Positions 45,025-54,231 of a DNA stretch of 64,000 nucleotides are shown piece after piece. A model generated the notes under the pieces. The model was not told where the DNA came from. It worked only from the letters and a program-made list of their open reading frames with translations, and searched no databases. Source of the stretch: Natrinema gelatinilyticum (GTDB taxonomy: Archaea; Halobacteriota; Halobacteria; Halobacteriales; Natrialbaceae); contig NZ_CP100757.1 of assembly GCF_024266705.1 (NCBI RefSeq), positions 1,054,001-1,118,000 on the forward strand, read 5' to 3'. The position numbers and the translations under genes were made by a program. Within the stretch, counting starts at the first letter, position 1. Each line of letters starts with the position of its first letter.

Positions 45025-45030
45025 TTTTTT
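45025..45030 (+). terminator. T-run terminator candidate
   Basis: TTTTTT 56 bp after the ATPase stop follows GC-rich DNA. Archaeal transcription often ends at such T runs. Confidence 0.35.
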
Positions 45031-45123
45031 CTGGGGCAGTAGGGACTGAGCCCCACAGCAGGCTCGTGATCGGATGCCCGAAGAACCTACTTACGATCCG
45101 TTTCACGACTGCGAGTTGGACCC

Positions 45124-45156
45124 CGAGGCGATCCAGTGCTTAACCGAACACCAATG
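45124..45156. mobile_element. Solo ISH8-like terminal remnant
   Basis: The sequence TTAACCGAACACCAATG (45140-45156) is identical to the end of the ISH8-like element at 27965 (reversed). The adjoining CGAGGCGATCCAGTG matches the inner sequence with few changes. No transposase remains on either side. The 48-codon frame across it is not counted as a gene. The next 310 bp (to 45471) hold no recognised feature. Confidence 0.6.
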
Positions 45157-45471
45157 GATTGCACACTTAATCCGCCATCACCGGCCACTTTCACACTTAC
45201 ACCGACAGAATAATCGATAGCCAGCAACGAGTTGGATCAGTCAGCGAATTACCAAACAGGGTCCAACACCTATGAAAGCCGGCCACCGCGACAAGAACGA
45301 CAAATGTAGGAATGTTCTTGTTTCTGACTGGACATTCAATATACGGGACCGTCGTATAGTCACAAGATCAGCATATCGATACGCAACCGTTGATTTTCGA
45401 GGGGACATACAGACAGCCGTCTCGAACACTGAATCAATATTCCCTATCAGGATTCGGTCGTCACTAACCCG

Positions 45472-46365
45472 ATGAAGGACACGACTCGATCCGCGATAAT
45501 CGCTGGGCTCGCCATTTTAGCAGTCGCGTTTGCCGCAGCGACGCTCAATTCGACGGTTGTCCCCGAGAGTAGTGGTCCGAGCGGTCCTGATGGTCTTGGT
45601 GGAGATGGGGATGGTGGGTTATTACCGCCTCCGCAGTCCAGCCCGACACCTGGGGAGACATTGCAGATTCCATTCCTCACAGAGATACTCACGCTTCTGG
45701 TGGTTATTGCTGCGCTGGCGTTCATTGCGTACGTGATCATCTACTGGCGAGAAGCTCTTGGAATCATTCTCGCTGGTGTCGCTCTGTTGGGGCTGCTATT
45801 TATCCTGTTCCAGTTGTTTTCTTCGCCAGCCCAACCCCCAAGTCCGCCGATGATGGAACCCGGGAACGGCAGTATACTCGGTGGTGGCGGCGGTGGTGGG
45901 GGGTCGGATACCACCCAGCCCTCTCCTCCATCACTGATTTTATTGCTCGTTCTCGGCCTCGCGTTCGTTGGTGCTGTCGGTGCCCTTTTCAGAACCACGA
46001 CCGACGATAGCGACGATTCCCCCGGGGAAACCGATGACGGGGGCACGAATGCCGCAGCCGTCGGCCGAGCTGCGGGACGCGCGGCAGCTCGGCTCGAAGA
46101 GGAAGCGGATGTCGACAACGAGGTGTATCGCACGTGGCAAGAGATGACCGAGTTGCTTGATGTCGACGATCCTGGAACGAGCACGCCAAGAGAATTCGCC
46201 GCCGCCGCTGTCGAGGCGGGCCTCGGCAGTGATGATGTTGGCGAGCTCACGCGACTCTTCGAGGACGTCCGATACGGTAATCAGCAACCATCCGACGAGC
46301 ACGAACGGCGAGCGATCACCGTTTTCCGCCGGATCGAGGATCGGTACGCGGAGGACGACTCGTGA
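45472..46365 (+). CDS. DUF4129-type membrane protein
   Basis: The 297-residue protein has an N-terminal membrane helix (SAIIAGLAILAVAFAAATL), a proline/glycine-rich linker, two helices at about 70-115 and another near 155. The C-terminal soluble domain (DNEVYRTWQEMTELLDVDDPGTSTPREFAAAAVEAGL) is DUF4129-like. It is the first gene of a DUF4129-DUF58-DUF7519 operon. With MoxR these form a system thought to assemble or process surface protein complexes. It overlaps the next gene by four bases. Confidence 0.85.
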   Translation: MKDTTRSAIIAGLAILAVAFAAATLNSTVVPESSGPSGPDGLGGDGDGGLLPPPQSSPTPGETLQIPFLTEILTLLVVIAALAFIAYVIIYWREALGIILAGVALLGLLFILFQLFSSPAQPPSPPMMEPGNGSILGGGGGGGGSDTTQPSPPSLILLLVLGLAFVGAVGALFRTTTDDSDDSPGETDDGGTNAAAVGRAAGRAAARLEEEADVDNEVYRTWQEMTELLDVDDPGTSTPREFAAAAVEAGLGSDDVGELTRLFEDVRYGNQQPSDEHERRAITVFRRIEDRYAEDDS

Positions 46366-48335
46366 ACTACCGCCGTCTCGCGTTGGGTGTCGGCATTATT
46401 GCTCTGGGTTTCAGCCTGATTGCGATTGTCTATCCCGGGCTTGTGGCGTTCAGTCTCGATCGAATCCTCGTGTCGGTTATCGGTGCCTTGGCCCTCATAC
46501 AAGCGCTGCGGGTTATTCAGACCCGTCGGCATGGAGAACTTGACGAAGCTGAGACGCCCGACCCGGAACTTCCAATCGCAACCCCTTCGCCCGGTGAAGA
46601 ACTCGAGTCCGTGCTGAAGCAGTTCCTCGGTACGCGACGTATCTCTTATCACCGGATCCGTATTCGGGAAGGCCTCCAGTCGGCTGCGGTGGCTGTACTC
46701 ACGCAGTATGGAGCGTATTCTGAAGCGGAAGCGGAGGTGGCGGTAGCGGCTGGAACGTGGACTGATGATGTCTACGCCGCCGCATTTCTCGGTGACAAGA
46801 ATACACCGACACCAACCCTTCGTGCTCGGCTTCGAGATGTAGTTCGTCGGGAGTCCTCCGTACAACGAGGTGTTCGACACACGATAGACGAGATTGCTTC
46901 GATGGCTGGAGTGACGTCACGGACGGCCGAACGGACGGTCCGTAGCCCTCGACGTCGCAATACACGTCAGGCAAACTCCAGTACCGACGACTCTCCGACC
47001 CAGTTCTCCACAGCGATAGACGAAAGCAACGAGTTCGACGACAAGACAGAGGATATCGTCGCCCGTGAGTCTCATTCCACGGGGCACTGGCGAGGTGTGA
47101 GCGTGGTTGCACTCGTCGGGATCGGCGTCGGTATTCTCGTCGAACAGCCCGCGGTACTGCTTGCCGGTGTCGTCGGCATCGGGTTCGCTGCCTACGCCCG
47201 CTCGTCGGCACTTCCACCCGGCAGTGTGTCTATCGAACGGACGCTCAGTGCCGATCAGCCGGAGCCAGGCGACGATGTCGAGGTAACGGTCACTGTCACG
47301 AACGAGAGCGACCGATTTCTCCCCGATCTCCGACTCATCGATGGCGTCCCCGAAGCCCTTGCGGTCACGAACGGCTCACCGCGGTTTGGGACGGCCCTTC
47401 GGTCGGGGGAGAGTGCAACGTTCACGTATACGATCACGGCTCGTCGAGGCGCTCACACCTTTGGGCCAACCGCCCTCGTGGCACGCGACCTGACCACCGC
47501 GATCGAACAGGAACGGTTCCTCCCTGCAGAGACTACACTAATATGTATCCCCCCGCTCCGGACGTTGGCAGAACCTGTTCCGCTTCGAGAACAAGCCACC
47601 CAGTACGTGGGTCGTGTGGAAACCCCTATCGGCGGTGACGGAATCGAATTCTATGCCACCAGGGAGTATCGACCTGGAGATACTATGAGTCGTATCGATT
47701 GGAACCGCCGGGCGCGGACGGGTGAACTCACCACAGTCGAATTTCGCGAAGAACGCGCCGCGACAGTGGTCATCGTGATCGATGCTCGAGAGACGGCATA
47801 CGTCTCGCCGGAGCCACATATACCGCACGCGGTCGATCGTTCCGTCGATGCTGCGAGACAGCTCTTCACAACCTTATCCGATTCGGGGGATCAAGTCGGG
47901 ATCACTGCATTGAGTTCTGAGCCATGTTGGCTCGCTCCGGATTCCGGTGTCGACCACAGACTCGAGGCACGAGAACTCCTCGCAACCCACCCTGCGTTGA
48001 CCTCGGTCCCCACGGAGAGTCGCTCGGCGATGGTTCGTTGGCGGAAACAGCTCCGCAAGCGGCTCTCCCCCGGAACGCAGGTCATTTTCCTCACTCCGCT
48101 CTGTGATGAATATAGCGGTCGATTCGCTCGAAGACTCGACGAATACGGCTATCCCGTCACGATCATCAGTCCCGATCCGACCGCCGACCGGACGACCAGT
48201 CACCGACTCTCACGAGTCGCACGAACCCTCCAGATTTCGGCGCTTCGGAGCCGTGATCTTCCGGTTATCGACTGGCCAGGGGACGAAACGGTAGACGTTG
48301 CGCTCGCCCGCTACAACGAACGGTGGTCACAATGA
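46362..48335 (+). CDS. DUF58 protein (MoxR partner), 657 aa
   Basis: The GTG start (46362) overlaps the preceding stop. An N-terminal membrane hairpin (residues 5-45) and a linker domain precede a second hairpin (about 245-275) and an extracytoplasmic-like beta domain. The DUF58 core is FYATREYRPGDTMSRIDWNRRARTGELTTVEFREERAATVVIVIDARE, continuing as a von Willebrand-like fold with VVIVID. DUF58 proteins act with MoxR AAA+ ATPases. It overlaps the next start as ATGA. Confidence 0.9.
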   Translation: MNYRRLALGVGIIALGFSLIAIVYPGLVAFSLDRILVSVIGALALIQALRVIQTRRHGELDEAETPDPELPIATPSPGEELESVLKQFLGTRRISYHRIRIREGLQSAAVAVLTQYGAYSEAEAEVAVAAGTWTDDVYAAAFLGDKNTPTPTLRARLRDVVRRESSVQRGVRHTIDEIASMAGVTSRTAERTVRSPRRRNTRQANSSTDDSPTQFSTAIDESNEFDDKTEDIVARESHSTGHWRGVSVVALVGIGVGILVEQPAVLLAGVVGIGFAAYARSSALPPGSVSIERTLSADQPEPGDDVEVTVTVTNESDRFLPDLRLIDGVPEALAVTNGSPRFGTALRSGESATFTYTITARRGAHTFGPTALVARDLTTAIEQERFLPAETTLICIPPLRTLAEPVPLREQATQYVGRVETPIGGDGIEFYATREYRPGDTMSRIDWNRRARTGELTTVEFREERAATVVIVIDARETAYVSPEPHIPHAVDRSVDAARQLFTTLSDSGDQVGITALSSEPCWLAPDSGVDHRLEARELLATHPALTSVPTESRSAMVRWRKQLRKRLSPGTQVIFLTPLCDEYSGRFARRLDEYGYPVTIISPDPTADRTTSHRLSRVARTLQISALRSRDLPVIDWPGDETVDVALARYNERWSQ

Positions 48336-48826
48336 AGACGATTCCTCGGGCCCCAGCGCGTCTTAGCAGCTGGGGTTCGGTAATCGCCGCGTTCGTCGCC
48401 TTAGGGGCGAGCGGATTCTATTCGTGGCCTGCTCTGGCTGTCGGAACGGGAGGGGTGCTACTGCTCGCCGTCGGGCTCGTCCGTGGGGCGAACTCCGCAG
48501 TGACAATTGGAACGTTCGGCTTGTTCATGGGAGGAATCATCGCCGGCATCCAGAGTGCCCCGGTCGTGCCGGTTCTCGTCAGTGTCACGTTCAGCGTGCT
48601 GGCGTGGGACGTTGGGGGGAGCGCTATCAGCATCGGTAAACATCTCGGTCGAGACGCCGACACGAGACGCATCGAGGCAGTCCACATGACTTCAAGCGGC
48701 GTTGTCGGCGTGGTCACGGCGAGCATGGGCTACGGGCTCTATCGGACCGGAACTGGTGAGCAGCCAGTCGCAGCTCTCGTCTTCTTGCTGATCGCCGCCG
48801 TCCTGTTAGTCGAGGCGCTCGGTTAG
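48332..48826 (+). CDS. Small polytopic membrane protein (DUF7519-like)
   Basis: The ATG at 48332 overlaps the DUF58 stop. The 164 residues form about five membrane helices with the pattern APARLSSWGSVIAAFVALGASGFYSWPALAVGTGG, as in the small protein that ends haloarchaeal DUF58 operons. The TAG stop at 48824-48826 lies inside the first bases of the adjacent tnpB-less element. Confidence 0.8.
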   Translation: MKTIPRAPARLSSWGSVIAAFVALGASGFYSWPALAVGTGGVLLLAVGLVRGANSAVTIGTFGLFMGGIIAGIQSAPVVPVLVSVTFSVLAWDVGGSAISIGKHLGRDADTRRIEAVHMTSSGVVGVVTASMGYGLYRTGTGEQPVAALVFLLIAAVLLVEALG

Positions 48827-49308
48827 CTGTAATTGAGGGCGCTAAGCCCCCTTCTGCTCACGGCGATGCCGTTCGCATGGTCAGCGGGACCGACGGTCCC
48901 GCGCTATCCGCAGCGAGCGAAGCGAGCAGGGAGGGGAGACAACGCCCGCACGTCTTGTTTTCGTGTGAATCGGCACCTTTATTATTCTTCGGTTGAAGGT
49001 GGTAATAAGATACTCACCACGCCTTCGGCGGTGTTCACACGCGACAACAAGCGTGCATCGTCGGTTGTGGCCGAGTGTCGAACCGGTAGGAGTGGGACAC
49101 TTCGAACCACCTGTCAAGGGAAGCCGCCTGTGGAGTCTGGAACCGTCCGCAGAACGCCAACAGCGTTCTGCCGGGCCGCACGAGACGCTCCGCGTCTTGT
49201 GGACGCTGTGGGGACGTTCCCTGCACGTTCCAACACCGAAGCAGGAAGCCCTGTCCTTAACAAGCGAGGGCTGGGTAAGCCCGAGCGCGGTAGGGCAGGG
49301 TAGTTCAC
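48823..49308 (+). mobile_element. tnpB-less IS605/IS1341-type element, copy 2
   Basis: This 486-bp near-identical relative of 19116-19547 starts TTAGCTGTAATTGAGGGCGC and ends GGGTAGTTCACT. It has an extra 60-bp segment (about 49144-49203), GTCC...GGAC, containing two stem-loops (CAGAACGC/GCGTTCTG and AGACGC/GCGTCT). No transposase is present. It fills the whole gap between the DUF7519-like gene and moxR. Confidence 0.7.
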
Positions 49309-50261
49309 TCGACCGTCGGGACCTGTATCTCGTCGAGCACGCTGTCGATTACCGTGGTCTTCTGGACGTCGTTGACCCTGGCGTCAGCAGTTAAGACGAG
49401 CCGATGGGCAAGCACCGGGTGAGCGATCGTTTTCACGTTATCCGGCGTCACGTATTCACGTCCGGCGATGACCGCCCGCGCTCGTGCCGTCTCGAACAAT
49501 CGCTGTGTGCCACGTGGCGAAACGCCGACCGCGACCCGTGGATCATCGCGCGTTGCTCGACTAATGTCGAGGATATACGTGATGAGATCGTCATCCACGC
49601 GCACCGTTTCGGGGACTCGTTGGACAGTCCGGACGTGGTCGGGCGAAAGCACTGACTCGACGGATGGACTGCGTTCCTCGCGGCTCGCACGCCGATACAG
49701 GAGTTCAGCCTCGCCATCGTAACTGGGATAGCCCATACTAGCTTTCACGGCGAACCGATCGATTTGTGCTTCGGGGAGGGCGAAGGTCCCCTCCTGTTCG
49801 ACTGGGTTCTGGGTCGCGATGACGAAGAAGGGGTCCGGCAGTTCTCGCGTCTCGCCGTCGGCAGTTACCTGCCGTTCTTCCATCGCTTCCAAGAGTGCGC
49901 TCTGGGTTTTCGGCGGGGCTCTATTGATTTCGTCGGCGAGAACGACGTTAGCGAAGATCGGTCCTTCGTTGAACTCGAAGCTCCGATCACGCTCGTTGAA
50001 AATGTGCGTGCCAGTAACGTCCGATGGAAGGAGATCGGGCGTAAATTGGATGCGCGAGAAGGACAACCCCAGCGCCGTGGCGATGCTTCGGGCGGTCAGT
50101 GTCTTGCCTGTTCCCGGAACGTCCTCTAGGAGGACGTGCCCCCGCGCGAGTACGCCGAGGAGAACCGTTTCGAGAAACGACCGGTCAGCGATAACCGCTT
50201 GTTCGACCTCTGTGAGAACTGAATCACAGTGGGCAGTTGCTTCCTCGATATCCATCGTCAT
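49305..50261 (-). CDS. moxR: MoxR-family AAA+ ATPase
   Basis: The 318-residue protein has Walker A EDVPGTGKT, Walker B LADEINRAPPKTQSALLEAMEE, sensor PFFVIATQNPVEQEGTFALPEAQIDRF and the C-terminal lid. MoxR proteins act as chaperone-like activators with DUF58 partners. The gene converges on the DUF58 operon. Its TGA stop (complement of TCA at 49305-49307) lies within the end of the inserted tnpB-less element, so the C-terminus PTVE* may have been altered by the insertion. Confidence 0.93.
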   Translation of the reverse strand: MTMDIEEATAHCDSVLTEVEQAVIADRSFLETVLLGVLARGHVLLEDVPGTGKTLTARSIATALGLSFSRIQFTPDLLPSDVTGTHIFNERDRSFEFNEGPIFANVVLADEINRAPPKTQSALLEAMEERQVTADGETRELPDPFFVIATQNPVEQEGTFALPEAQIDRFAVKASMGYPSYDGEAELLYRRASREERSPSVESVLSPDHVRTVQRVPETVRVDDDLITYILDISRATRDDPRVAVGVSPRGTQRLFETARARAVIAGREYVTPDNVKTIAHPVLAHRLVLTADARVNDVQKTTVIDSVLDEIQVPTVE

Positions 50262-50796
50262 GTCACCACCGGACAGCGGGTCGTCCGTGCGGTGATCGCG
50301 CGTGTATTGGCTTCATGAATGTCCATAATCATGGTACAGGTTCTGATCCACTCATCGTTCTGCGTCGATATACTGGGAGCATGAGTTCTATGATCGCGTA
50401 TCGTGTTTGGCTGTTCTCTTGAAAAGGAGCCAAACGCTCTGGAGGGGCCCTCCAAACCTCCGGGAAGCGTTCGGTTCCATGGCTCCACTCCGACGTTGGG
50501 CCGGGATTCAGAGTATCGCGGTGGGGGGAGTGACGGCGGACTGGGGCCAACTGGGAATCCCAGCGCCATTGACCAAACGTTCGGTCAAAATAAAGTTACC
50601 GGGTATGTGTCGTATCCCCAGAAATCGCAGTACGGCAAATCCTTCCGAGAACGACCAAATTCACCGCTTAGCAGCCTAGTAGCACCGACACCGACGCAGT
50701 CTGGTGATTTATCTATTTGCCGTTCAGTGACCTCTGCTTATAAATGCGATTTCATCCTTCAATTTCGGGTGTTTCAGAGGGTTGAAGAGGGTCTCT
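50262..50796. other. Gene-free segment upstream of moxR
   Basis: I find no convincing gene in about 530 bp. GGAGGGGCCCTCC near 50441 is a perfect GC palindrome of unknown role. Short frames on both strands look random. Confidence 0.4.
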
Positions 50797-51091
50797 GTGG
50801 AGGTAATTCAGCCACCGGCCGCACTCGAGGCAGGCGGCTACTCGACCGACGACCTACGAACACGCCGTGCGCTTTCCGAAGACATGGAGGATCAATTTGT
50901 CCAACAAGGACCCGTCTACGACGTCTTCAGTGAAAGTGGGAGCACGTAGTAGTCGACGTCGAAAAGGAACGTGCACCTGCCCTGATTTCGGACAGCGCCA
51001 ACCCGACGATGGCTGTAAGCATCTTCGCCGTGTCGATCTCGAAACTCGGACTGGACTGGTCCCAGCCCCAGATGGGACGTTCATTCGCTAA
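50797..51091 (+). pseudogene. SWIM zinc-finger protein, frameshifted
   Basis: From a GTG at 50797 the frame encodes PPAALEAGGYSTDDLRTRRALSEDMEDQF...YDVFSESGST and then two stops at 50947-50952. Downstream in another frame are KGTCTCPDFGQRQPDDGCKHLRRVDLETRTGLV, the CxCxnCxH SWIM zinc finger, to a stop at 51091. At least two one-base deletions (TAG-TAG and AAGGAACG) separate them. Full proteins of this type are common single-domain SWIM proteins of haloarchaeal elements. Confidence 0.65.
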
Positions 51092-51163
51092 CCTCTGCCT
51101 CTCGGATATCACGAACCATTCTCAAGCTATAAGTGCATAAATCCCCTATCTACTCCCAAGACC

Positions 51164-51691
51164 ATGGATGACTGGACTGAAGCGATGACTGCTCGAGACC
51201 GGATCGAAGCCGTTGCCCTCACACTTCGTGAGCCGAGGTCGGTCAACTGGATCAAAGAGCAAGCAGAGGTTGGATCCTGGGAAACGACGAAATCCCAACT
51301 CGAGTATCTCACTGATGCAGGCCAGCTTACGACCGTGGAGATAGACGGCGATACGCGCTACAGGATCGATCCAATGCGAGCGTACCTCGACCATATCCAA
51401 GAGCTTGTCGTCGAGAATACGAAAGACGAGCTTCGAGACGAACTTGAGGCAATCGCATCGGAGATTGCAAAGTGGAAGCGCGAATACGACATCAATTCTC
51501 TCCATGAGCTCGAGGAATCACTTGGAGAAGAGCTCCCTCCAAAAGAGGTCCGCGATCGACGAAAGGTGATCACCTATTGGGAGGAAAATCAGCACCATCG
51601 TCAGCTACTCACCAACGCACTTGGGCTATACGACGATCTTTCAGCACAGGATTACGGTTCAAATTCAAGTTATCCTCAGCACGCCGATTGA
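51164..51691 (+). CDS. DUF7342-type putative regulator (175 aa)
   Basis: The N-terminus has a winged-helix pattern (ARDRIEAVALTLREPRSVNWIKEQAEVGSWETTKSQLEYLTDAGQLTTVE). A long helical section follows (TKDELRDELEAIASEIAKWKREYDINSLHELEESL). It precedes the gene at 51693 by one base, so the two are co-translated. Such pairs are widespread in haloarchaea, and a toxin-antitoxin-like relationship is possible but unproven. Confidence 0.8.
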   Translation: MDDWTEAMTARDRIEAVALTLREPRSVNWIKEQAEVGSWETTKSQLEYLTDAGQLTTVEIDGDTRYRIDPMRAYLDHIQELVVENTKDELRDELEAIASEIAKWKREYDINSLHELEESLGEELPPKEVRDRRKVITYWEENQHHRQLLTNALGLYDDLSAQDYGSNSSYPQHAD

Positions 51692-51692
51692 G

Positions 51693-52145
51693 ATGGGACG
51701 GTTCACTAGCGGTGAAAATCCATACGACAAGCGACGTGTCTATCAGCGGATTCACCAGCGGCTGAGTACGCAGTCGGAGTTTTCCGACGTCCAGTATCTT
51801 CCCTCTCGAAACCGCCCTCGCGAGATTCATGCCGTTGTTGACGTTGAACGGTTTCTTGATTACTCGTATCGGTCGACAACTGCTCGAGTCGAAATTGAAT
51901 TCATATTCCGTCAGGACTGGAACCACTATTGGATTCAGTGGGTCGAACCAGAACGTGGCTTTTCCTGCGGATGGCATCAGGATAATACTCACACGGACTT
52001 AGGCCACTGCCACTTTCAGATCGATTATCCGGATGGTTCAGTGGAGCGAGAAGAGGCTGCGTTTCTGGATGCGCATCCGCTATCAGTTGTCGAAACTCGT
52101 CTACAAAGTCTACTAGAGAAGCTCGCTGCAATGTCTTTCGAGTAA
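51693..52145 (+). CDS. Partner of DUF7342-type protein (150 aa)
   Basis: Start at ATG 51693 (MGRFTSGENPYDKRRVYQRIHQRL), one base after the upstream stop; the longer frame is a shadow. The protein is alpha/beta with EIHAVVDVERFLDYSYRSTTARVEIEFIFRQDWNHYWIQWVEPERGFSCGWHQD and ends in a helical LSVVETRLQSLLEKLAAM. His/Asp-rich HQDNTHTDLGHCHFQ could bind metal. Family function unknown. Confidence 0.8.
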   Translation: MGRFTSGENPYDKRRVYQRIHQRLSTQSEFSDVQYLPSRNRPREIHAVVDVERFLDYSYRSTTARVEIEFIFRQDWNHYWIQWVEPERGFSCGWHQDNTHTDLGHCHFQIDYPDGSVEREEAAFLDAHPLSVVETRLQSLLEKLAAMSFE

Positions 52146-52165
52146 TCGCCAAATCCATCTTTTAG

Positions 52166-53095
52166 TGCCGTGTTGAATAGCGATCCAATCGGCTGATATC
52201 ACGGGTTAGAAGGGCGAAGCCGAGGAAATCGATTCTGACCTATGGAAGTCGATCTCCTCGACTTCGTTGAGCAGTGTCGCCACCTAGCCAAACAAGCGTT
52301 GGGGAAGCACGCGGGCGAGCCCGCCAGCGGCGGGTTCGCCCGCTAGGTGCACGTCGTTCTGCACTGTTTCCGGCTCGAAGACGGCCACAGCTACCGTGAA
52401 ACGCCGAATCGGCTGAAGTACATGACCGAGATTCGTGATGTGCTCGGCTTAGACCGAGACGATCTTCCTGAGTTCACCACGATCTACAAATCGTTCGACC
52501 GTCTCAAAATGTGGGTGTGGCGGGCGTTGCTGCGCGTTTCAGCGCAGCAACACCCGCAGTCTGGTCACGCAGCTCTCGACAGTACGTTCTTCGATTGCCG
52601 CTCAGCCTCCTCGTACTACCGCCAGCGGTCTGGAAGTGACGTGCAGACGCTGAAAGTGACGACATTAACCGATGTAGACTCACTCGCTGTTCTCGACGTG
52701 CATATCTCAGCACGGTGGAAACACGATACGAAGACTGGGCCGCAGGTCGTCCGCCGGAACGCGGACGACCTGCTGTCCGTCTCGGCTGACAAAGCCTTCC
52801 ACAACTGGCACACCAAGTACGAATTCTATGCGCTCGGTGTCGAACCGCTCATCTTACAACGTGGATCGAGACCACTCACGGTAGGACGTAACGCGCTCAT
52901 CCGGGCAAAAGGCTACTCACAGCGCTGGATGGCCGAAACTTCCTACTCAACGACGAAGCGCTCGCTCGGCGACGCCGTGCGAGCGCTGGGCTGGTATCGA
53001 CAGTTTCGTGAGATCGTCCTCATGTTCGCCATCGCCAATATAGAACCGCTCTGTGAGCCACTTTAACTATGATTCAGTAGCTATTCAACACGGCA
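52166..53095 (+). mobile_element. IS5-like insertion sequence with TGCCGTGTTGAATAGC ends
   Basis: Perfect 16-bp inverted repeats TGCCGTGTTGAATAGC (52166-52181) and GCTATTCAACACGGCA (53080-53095) bound 930 bp. One transposase gene lies inside with a nonsense codon. No target duplication is obvious. The element follows the DUF7342-type pair by 20 bp. Confidence 0.8.
52242..53066 (+). pseudogene. IS5-like transposase with in-frame TAG
   Basis: ATG 52242 opens MEVDLLDFVEQCRHLAKQAL...GGFAR and meets TAG at 52344-52346. The frame continues directly as VHVVLHCFRLEDGHSYRETPNRLKYM. In relatives a Trp (FARWVHVV) is expected, so TGG to TAG is the likely change. The rest is intact: ALDSTFFD, SVSADKAF and the QRWMAETSYSTTKR segment. 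Any remaining activity would need readthrough or initiation at GTG 52347. Confidence 0.8.
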
Positions 53096-53490
53096 GATAG
53101 ATGGACCCTCTAATATAGAGATCAGACTTCAAACCAACAGTTGATGACACTACCTCTCGCCTCGTTCATAGCGGCAGGCGTGCCCTTTGCTAGTAATTCA
53201 ATGATACCTGCGTATATGTTTCGCTTATAGAGTATTCTTGGGTTATTAACAATATTAGCGTGACTATCAATTTCGATTGTATCACCAATGGAACTGAAAA
53301 AAGACCGAGACTATAATCGGAAAAGACTAATCGCGACTCGTTCCATTCACCTGGACATAGCTACTGAACGTCGAGGGGGGACGACGAGTGGTATCTCAGC
53401 GTTCCCTGACGCTCGTCACCCGAGTAGCCGCCTCGCGACTTGCAACATCCCTGCTGATCGTTCCAATCATGTACAACGGAGTGGTTCCCG
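53096..53490. other. Gene-free segment
   Basis: I see no supported gene in about 395 bp. The AT-rich middle (53210-53280) is suitable for a promoter of the WbqC-like gene. Confidence 0.4.
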
Positions 53491-54231
53491 ATGAGCGCGC
53501 TCGACCGAGTGATTTTCGATGAACGAAGTGATCAGTCGGATGATTTAACCGTCGCTATCCACCAGCCGAATTACCTACCCTGGATCGGCTACTTTCAAAA
53601 GATCTACCGCTGTGATGTCTTTGTCTTTCTCGACACGGTCGAGTACACGTCAAACTCCTGGATCAATCGCAACAAGATCAAGACCCCCGACGGATGGACA
53701 TGGCTCACAGTTCCTGTTCACGGATCTAATGGATCGATCGCAGACATGGTGATCGCCAACGATAGCTGGCGCAATAGCCACGAAAAGAGCCTGCAACAAA
53801 ATTACGGGAAAGCCGAGAATTTTGACGAAATCAACGATCTATTCGCACAGGCATACGCAAAGTCGTGGGAATCGCTGTGCGAATTGAACATCAATCTCGT
53901 TCGAAAACTCGCGGATCGGCTCGGACTCGAGTGCAGGTTCGTCCGCTCGTCAGAACTCGACGTCGATGCCTCAAGCAGCGAGCGAATTGTCAGGCTCTGT
54001 ACTGAACTCGGTGCTGACCGGTACTTCTCCGGTACGGGCGCCCGCTCGTACAATGATCACACACAGTTCGAGACAGCGGACATCACCCTCGAGTATCAGT
54101 CCATCGAGCACCCGCAGTACGAACAGCGGTTCGGCGACTTCGTCTCGAAGCTATCGATCGTTGACGTACTCATGAACGTCGGAGTAGACGGCACGTCCGA
54201 CCTCCTCCACTCGGTAACCAACCATGAGTAG
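53491..54231 (+). CDS. WbqC-like family protein
   Basis: The 246-residue protein has VAIHQPNYLPWIGYFQKIYRCDVFVFLDTVEYTSNSWINRNKIKTPDGWTWLTVPV, the WbqC signature, and ERIVRLCTELGADRYFSGTGARSYND. The family is linked to sugar-nucleotide modification in O-antigen-like clusters. It overlaps the downstream deacetylase-like gene by 8 bp, indicating a small surface-glycan operon separate from the one at 1-5 kb. Confidence 0.9.
   Translation: MSALDRVIFDERSDQSDDLTVAIHQPNYLPWIGYFQKIYRCDVFVFLDTVEYTSNSWINRNKIKTPDGWTWLTVPVHGSNGSIADMVIANDSWRNSHEKSLQQNYGKAENFDEINDLFAQAYAKSWESLCELNINLVRKLADRLGLECRFVRSSELDVDASSSERIVRLCTELGADRYFSGTGARSYNDHTQFETADITLEYQSIEHPQYEQRFGDFVSKLSIVDVLMNVGVDGTSDLLHSVTNHE

Noticed and set aside
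45075..45221. 48-codon ORF MPEEPTYDPFHDCELDPEAI...
   Set aside because: It runs through an ISH8-like terminal repeat and has no supporting family or operon context.
53288..53494. 68-codon ORF upstream of the WbqC-like gene
   Set aside because: Composition is not haloarchaeal-like (basic, Ser/Arg-rich) and it overlaps the next start. It is probably noncoding.
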